The position numbers and the translations under genes are program-made. The notes under the pieces were generated by a model. It ran no database searches. It saw nothing but the letters and a program-made list of their open reading frames with translations, and was not told the origin of the DNA. This document shows, piece by piece, positions 39,577-43,144 of a stretch of 43,144 nucleotides of DNA (positions are counted from its first letter, which is position 1; each line of letters begins with the position of its first letter). Source of the stretch: Stentor coeruleus (Eukaryota; Ciliophora; Heterotrichea; Heterotrichida; Stentoridae); contig MPUH01000616.1 of the NCBI GenBank assembly GCA_001970955.1, positions 1-43,144 of the forward strand. Reading direction: 5' to 3'.

Positions 39577-40126
39577 TGGATTTGAGAAATATTGCGTTAG
39601 ATAATAATAAATTAGGAAAAAACTAAGCTAGTAATATTAAAAAAACACTATAAAAACAGTTTTACTGCAGAACTGTTAAAAAATACCCCTAATATTAAAC
39701 TCCTTCTAAAGTCCTACCTAAAAACCAACCTTTTGCATAATCAAAAAAAACTTAAAAAAATATCCTAAAACTCAAAATGAAATTTTACATCAAGCATTCT
39801 TCTAATGTAAAACCCCATATCTTAATCTTCAAAAAGCATCCCAATCAGAAAAATCTCCTAAAAAACCTCTAATTTACATCAAGAATCCTAAACCCACAAA
39901 TTAAAAGAAAGTTTCGAAATTTCCATCTAAAATTCTCAAACATCCACCCATCCTTTTCTCTTCATCAAAAAACTAAAAATCTCTTCCCTCTAAACTCCTC
40001 CAAAACTCAATAATAATCTCCCAACATTTTTTATCATACCCATACCAATTTATATATCTAAATCATATTTAATTCTAAACTTCCTCCATAAATTCTTATA
40101 TAAAAACATTAATAACTCTCTTAATA
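39577..40126. other. Intergenic region, mostly G-depleted
   Basis: 550 bp without a gene. An inverted repeat, aacagtt (39655-39661) with aactgtt (39671-39677) and a 9-nt loop, lies about 80 bp after the DHHC stop and could form a 3'-UTR hairpin. From about 39690 to the next start the + strand is A/C/T with little G, the usual 5' flank. Nothing else is seen. Confidence 0.5.
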
Positions 40127-40939
40127 ATGGATATTCTCCCTGATCCCATATCATTTCACAACCGAACATTTACCATCACATCAACAGCAGACCATTTCAC
40201 CCTTAGAAAGCCACCAAAAGCTCATAGAAAACTTTCACACGATTCAAACTTAAAAATCTTAAGCCAATTCTCCAACATCGAGTGGATGAAAAAACATGGC
40301 AAAGGCGAATATATAGACATAAGTAACAAAGAAAGGGCAAAAATACGAAGTATTTTTAAAGAACTAGATAAAGATGGTTCAGGAGCACTTGGTATTGATG
40401 AATTATATAGTCCTCTTTTAGCACTTGGACTTGTAGAAAATAAAGATCAAGTTAAAGAAATGATGGCTAAAGTTGATTCAAATGGATCAGGACTTATAGA
40501 ATTTGATGAATTTATTAGTATAATCAAACATAACACAACAGAAAAAAATGCTTTAATATCGTTTTTCAAAAACCTTAGTAATGAAACTTCTTTGAATGAG
40601 TTTAAAGATTTACCTTTTAATCTTGTTCTTTCAAATAAAAGAAGAGAACTTATGATGCAGAATTATTTAGGAAAAGATGCTTGTGCTAGAGAACATGGGA
40701 GGAAGATTATGAATGCTTTTGAAATTGAGATGAAGGAACAAGAAGAAAAAATGTATAAGGCTGAAAAATTGAGGATTAGGAAAGAGACGATGATGAGGAG
40801 GTTTATTGAAAGACAAAATGCGATTAGGAATGCTAGAGATGGGAAAGTTAATGATAAATCAACGTTTATTGGGGATTTGTCAAGGCCGAGAACTGCTTCG
40901 AGGAAGCCGATGACGAGGAAAGAGATATTGATGTTGTAA
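40127..40939 (+). CDS. EF-hand calcium-binding protein with coiled-coil tail
   Basis: 270 residues. Two canonical EF-hand loops: D81-E92 (DKDGSGALGIDE) and D117-E128 (DSNGSGLIEFDE), both with all coordinating positions and the central Gly. The C-terminal third (about 190-245) is a charged helix rich in Glu, Lys, Arg and Met (EIEMKEQEEKMYKAEKLRIR), likely coiled coil. The last 25 residues are basic. It is probably a cytoskeletal or cortical calcium sensor; ciliates have many such proteins, but no specific family was recognised. Confidence 0.82.
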   Translation: MDILPDPISFHNRTFTITSTADHFTLRKPPKAHRKLSHDSNLKILSQFSNIEWMKKHGKGEYIDISNKERAKIRSIFKELDKDGSGALGIDELYSPLLALGLVENKDQVKEMMAKVDSNGSGLIEFDEFISIIKHNTTEKNALISFFKNLSNETSLNEFKDLPFNLVLSNKRRELMMQNYLGKDACAREHGRKIMNAFEIEMKEQEEKMYKAEKLRIRKETMMRRFIERQNAIRNARDGKVNDKSTFIGDLSRPRTASRKPMTRKEILML

Positions 40940-41380
40940 ATTTAAAGGTTTAATTTTGTAGTAGGATAAGAAATTTTTTGTGTATTTATGTAGGAGGAAT
41001 TTAAGGCTTTTGGGTGTTTTGTATAAGAATTTCTTTATAGTTTTTATTAGGCATTTTTACTTGAAGTTTCAATCAATAAAAAGTGAAAATTACATTAAAT
41101 GAATAATTTTTTTAAAACTCGTTAATTTATATATATATATTATAGTATGAAAATATACGATTTTGATTTAAATTGCATAAAAACCCAGCTTAATCATCTA
41201 AGTCATACTTCTTCATTATATTTTTATCAAAGATCATAATATTATCATCCTTCACTTTAATATATTCTCTCACAACAACCTCTTTATTCAAACTCTTCAC
41301 AACATCCTCCTTATAATCCACACATTTTTTTCAATTCTAACATTCCATATACAATCTAAGATATTTACTATGATACAAAC
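40940..41380. other. Intergenic region with a possible small minus-strand ORF
   Basis: 441 bp. The first 100 bp are G-rich 3' flank of the EF-hand gene; then AT-rich with an (at)n run near 41130. A minus-strand frame is open from about 41398 down to a TAA at 41190-41192 (about 69 codons, ending in the acidic KKYDLDD). It has no Met near its upstream end and overlaps the exportin remnant, so it is listed here and not as a gene. The same stretch could simply be the C-rich 5' flank of the remnant. Confidence 0.35.
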
Positions 41381-43144
41381 ATGAATGATTTCAATATCAA
41401 CTCATTAGAAAAACTTTGTTCCGATTTCTATCTCGAAACAAACGAAAGAGTAAAAATTATACAGGAACGTAATTCTCTAGGTCAAGTTATCTACTTTCCT
41501 AGAGTCCCCAAGCAATTTCCGCAACATATATTCTCTTTATTATCCCAATCAACACATTCTCATCTCTTATATTTGTCAATAAGTTCAATAACAAAGCTCT
41601 TAAGTTCAGAATGGAAATCTTTTCTCTTCAAGAACAGGTGATGATATATCAAAACCTTACTTTCTATGCTTTTCAATCCTCAAGATAAAGCTCTTTACCT
41701 TATAGGCGATATTGCTAAAGCTCTAGCTCGAGTATGTCTTTTAGGTTGGATTGAAGTCAAAGAAATCAAGCGTCTAACTTTTACAATATAAAACTTCTTA
41801 AGCCAAAACATATCTTTATTGCCATCAGGGTTTAAATTATATGAAGAATTAATTTCAGAAATCAGTGAACCTATAAAAGGCCGGTCTTTATCTCTTAACA
41901 GAAAAATCGCTGTTTGTTTTCGAGATGAGGCTTTAGGGTCGATTTTCTCATATAGTCTTATAACATTATCTACAAAAATCCAAGAACTTCCTAGGAATCT
42001 TTTATCATCAATATTAAATTTTATACACATGTGTTTGAATTTCGAATTATTAGGCATCTCATCTGATGAAACTTCAGAAGACTCTTTATGTTTACAAGTA
42101 CCTTTATCATCGAGTTTTTTGAGCAACTAGCAAAAGGTTATTATTCTAATAAAATCATGGTTAAAAATGAATTAATTCAAAGCTTCCTTTTACATTATAA
42201 ACATATCCCTTATATTTAAATAATCCAAAACTCAAGTTTAGGATTTTTAATTCTTTAGCCTTACTTTGGGTTAATAAAAATTTGTCAACACCTTTATCAA
42301 CATTTTTTGCCGCACGAAAATATTTTTAAAGAATTTTATGGTATTGTTTTTTGATAACTTTAACATTATAATGGTAGCATGTCAAAATTTTCTATACAAT
42401 GATAAAGTTATGGAATCAGTACTGAAATTTATTTTAGAACTAGTTTACTCAAGAAACGCTAGGATAAAATTTGACCTGGCCTCATCTTTTGGTGTTGTGC
42501 TTTTTAGAAACCTTAGTAATTTTATAAACGGATATGGTAAAGTTATAGTTGATAACAGGCAATCTAAAGAGTTTTTTAAAACTTTTTACAGACGTATCAA
42601 AAAGCTTATATCTTCTTAATGGTGGGTATATCCCATTTGGGGTTTTTCAAGTATATGGTGATACTTGTTTTATTGATTCTTTACGAACATGTTTTCTTAT
42701 CCTTGACTCAATCCTAAGAACCGAAATTACTGTATTTTTTTATATAGTCTTATGTGAAGCTTTTAGATAATATTTATGACTTTCTTGAATTTGTATGTAA
42801 AAGTCATATGAAGATTTTTTTTATGCAAATGGACCCTTTATGTTATTCACAGCTTATGATGTATATGATTAATGGAGTTAGGTCAAATTGTATTTATTAT
42901 ATAGTAATGAAACATTGTGTATGTACTGCTAATTGTATTGGATATTTGTGTGAGTTTATTATTAAAGTTAGTCATAAAGAGACTAATGAGAAACAAATGG
43001 TTTTTAAGACTTTAGCTGAGTATCCAATAGTTATTACTGAGCTTTTTGAAGCTATTGTTGAGGTTATTGTGGTAGAAGATTCTACTTTTATGTGGAGTTT
43101 GAGTAAACCGTTGCTTGGGCTGATTATTGTTAATGAACATAGGG
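41381..43144 (+). pseudogene. XPO7: Decayed exportin-7 (RanBP16-like) gene, runs off the window
   Basis: The translated pieces follow exportin-7 in order. 41381-41638 has the N-terminal LEKLCSDFYLETNERVKI and SSITKLLSSEWKSF. The next piece (from about 41645) has KALARVCLLGWIEV. Around 41900-42127 lies LNRKIAVCFRDEALGSIF, then CLNFELLGISSDETSEDSLC. From about 42338 come LELVYSRNARIKFDLASSFGV and GGYIPFGVFQVYGD, and the open end has MWSLSKPLLGLIIVNEHR. Breaks: in-frame TGA TGA (41639-41644), TAA (41789-41791), TAG (42128-42130), frame changes near 42600 and 42770, and loss of most of the middle (about 210 bp of stop-ridden DNA replace several hundred codons). No 15-nt introns repair these. Functional exportin-7 is a nuclear transport receptor of about 1,090 residues. 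Confidence 0.8.

Noticed and set aside
41190..41398. Small minus-strand gene ending in KKYDLDD
   Set aside because: It has no Met near its upstream end, overlaps the exportin remnant, and its G-rich sense composition is equally explained by the C-rich 5' flank of a plus-strand gene.
41639..41791. Alternative genetic code explaining in-frame TGA and TAA in the exportin-7 copy
   Set aside because: Other genes here end at TGA, TAA and TAG, and conserved Trp codons are all TGG. The copy also has frameshifts and a large deletion, so it is decayed.
41695..42126. 143-codon open frame on the minus strand
   Set aside because: It is antisense to the exportin-7 remnant, whose plus-strand translation matches the family over the same bases. 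The minus product shows no family features.

Overview
The window reads as a macronuclear contig of a heterotrich ciliate, most probably Stentor. It is very AT-rich and gene-dense. Eight introns can be placed from protein continuity, and every one is exactly 15 nt, starts GT, ends AG and has A at position 10. The standard code is in use: conserved Trp residues are TGG, and TAA, TAG and TGA all end genes. That argues against Blepharisma, which has similar introns but reads TGA as Trp. The assignment rests on general knowledge of these genomes; no search was run.

Layout. 1-13 kb holds housekeeping and signalling genes: a small Pcf11 homologue (-), an unknown helical protein (+), a twin-CX9C-like protein (+), proteasome alpha subunit PSMA4 (+, with an ATG-only first exon), a CNNM/DUF21-CBS membrane protein (+), a PP2A B''-type EF-hand subunit (-), a PTEN/tensin-like phosphatase-C2 protein (+) and an NDR-family kinase (+). 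11.9-33.3 kb is an accessory block. It has six paralogous genes that join a protein kinase domain to a long Cys/His-rich, IBR-like tail (three on -, three on +). Between them lie a cathepsin B-like protease, a 1,174-residue proline-rich protein with RING-like clusters at its C-terminus, and a 1,330-residue fusion of 14 WD40 repeats, ankyrin-like repeats, a six-TM TRP-like channel and a coiled coil. 33.5-43.1 kb holds a small basic orphan (-), an ankyrin-Sec7-PH ArfGEF (+), a 7TM-RGS protein (-), an ankyrin-DHHC palmitoyltransferase (+), an EF-hand protein (+) and a decayed exportin-7 pseudogene that runs off the end.

Three features cut across the window. First, nine single Ns each sit between near-identical direct repeats that differ by 0-3 SNPs. 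Collapsing them restores reading frames, so they look like unmerged allelic contig ends. Second, each transcription unit shows a strong strand-composition gradient: the upstream flank and 5' coding end are C-rich and G-poor on the sense strand, and the 3' coding end and downstream flank are G-rich and C-poor. Third, the kinase-tail family carries signs of active diversification: tandem duplication including flanks, an in-frame stop, loss of catalytic residues, and a position-conserved intron whose retention would cut the protein just after the kinase.

The gene set is rich in membrane-proximal signalling: 7TM-RGS, ArfGEF, DHHC, channel, EF-hand, PP2A B'' and NDR. The most unusual content is the kinase/IBR-like family with its RING neighbour, and the WD40-channel fusion.
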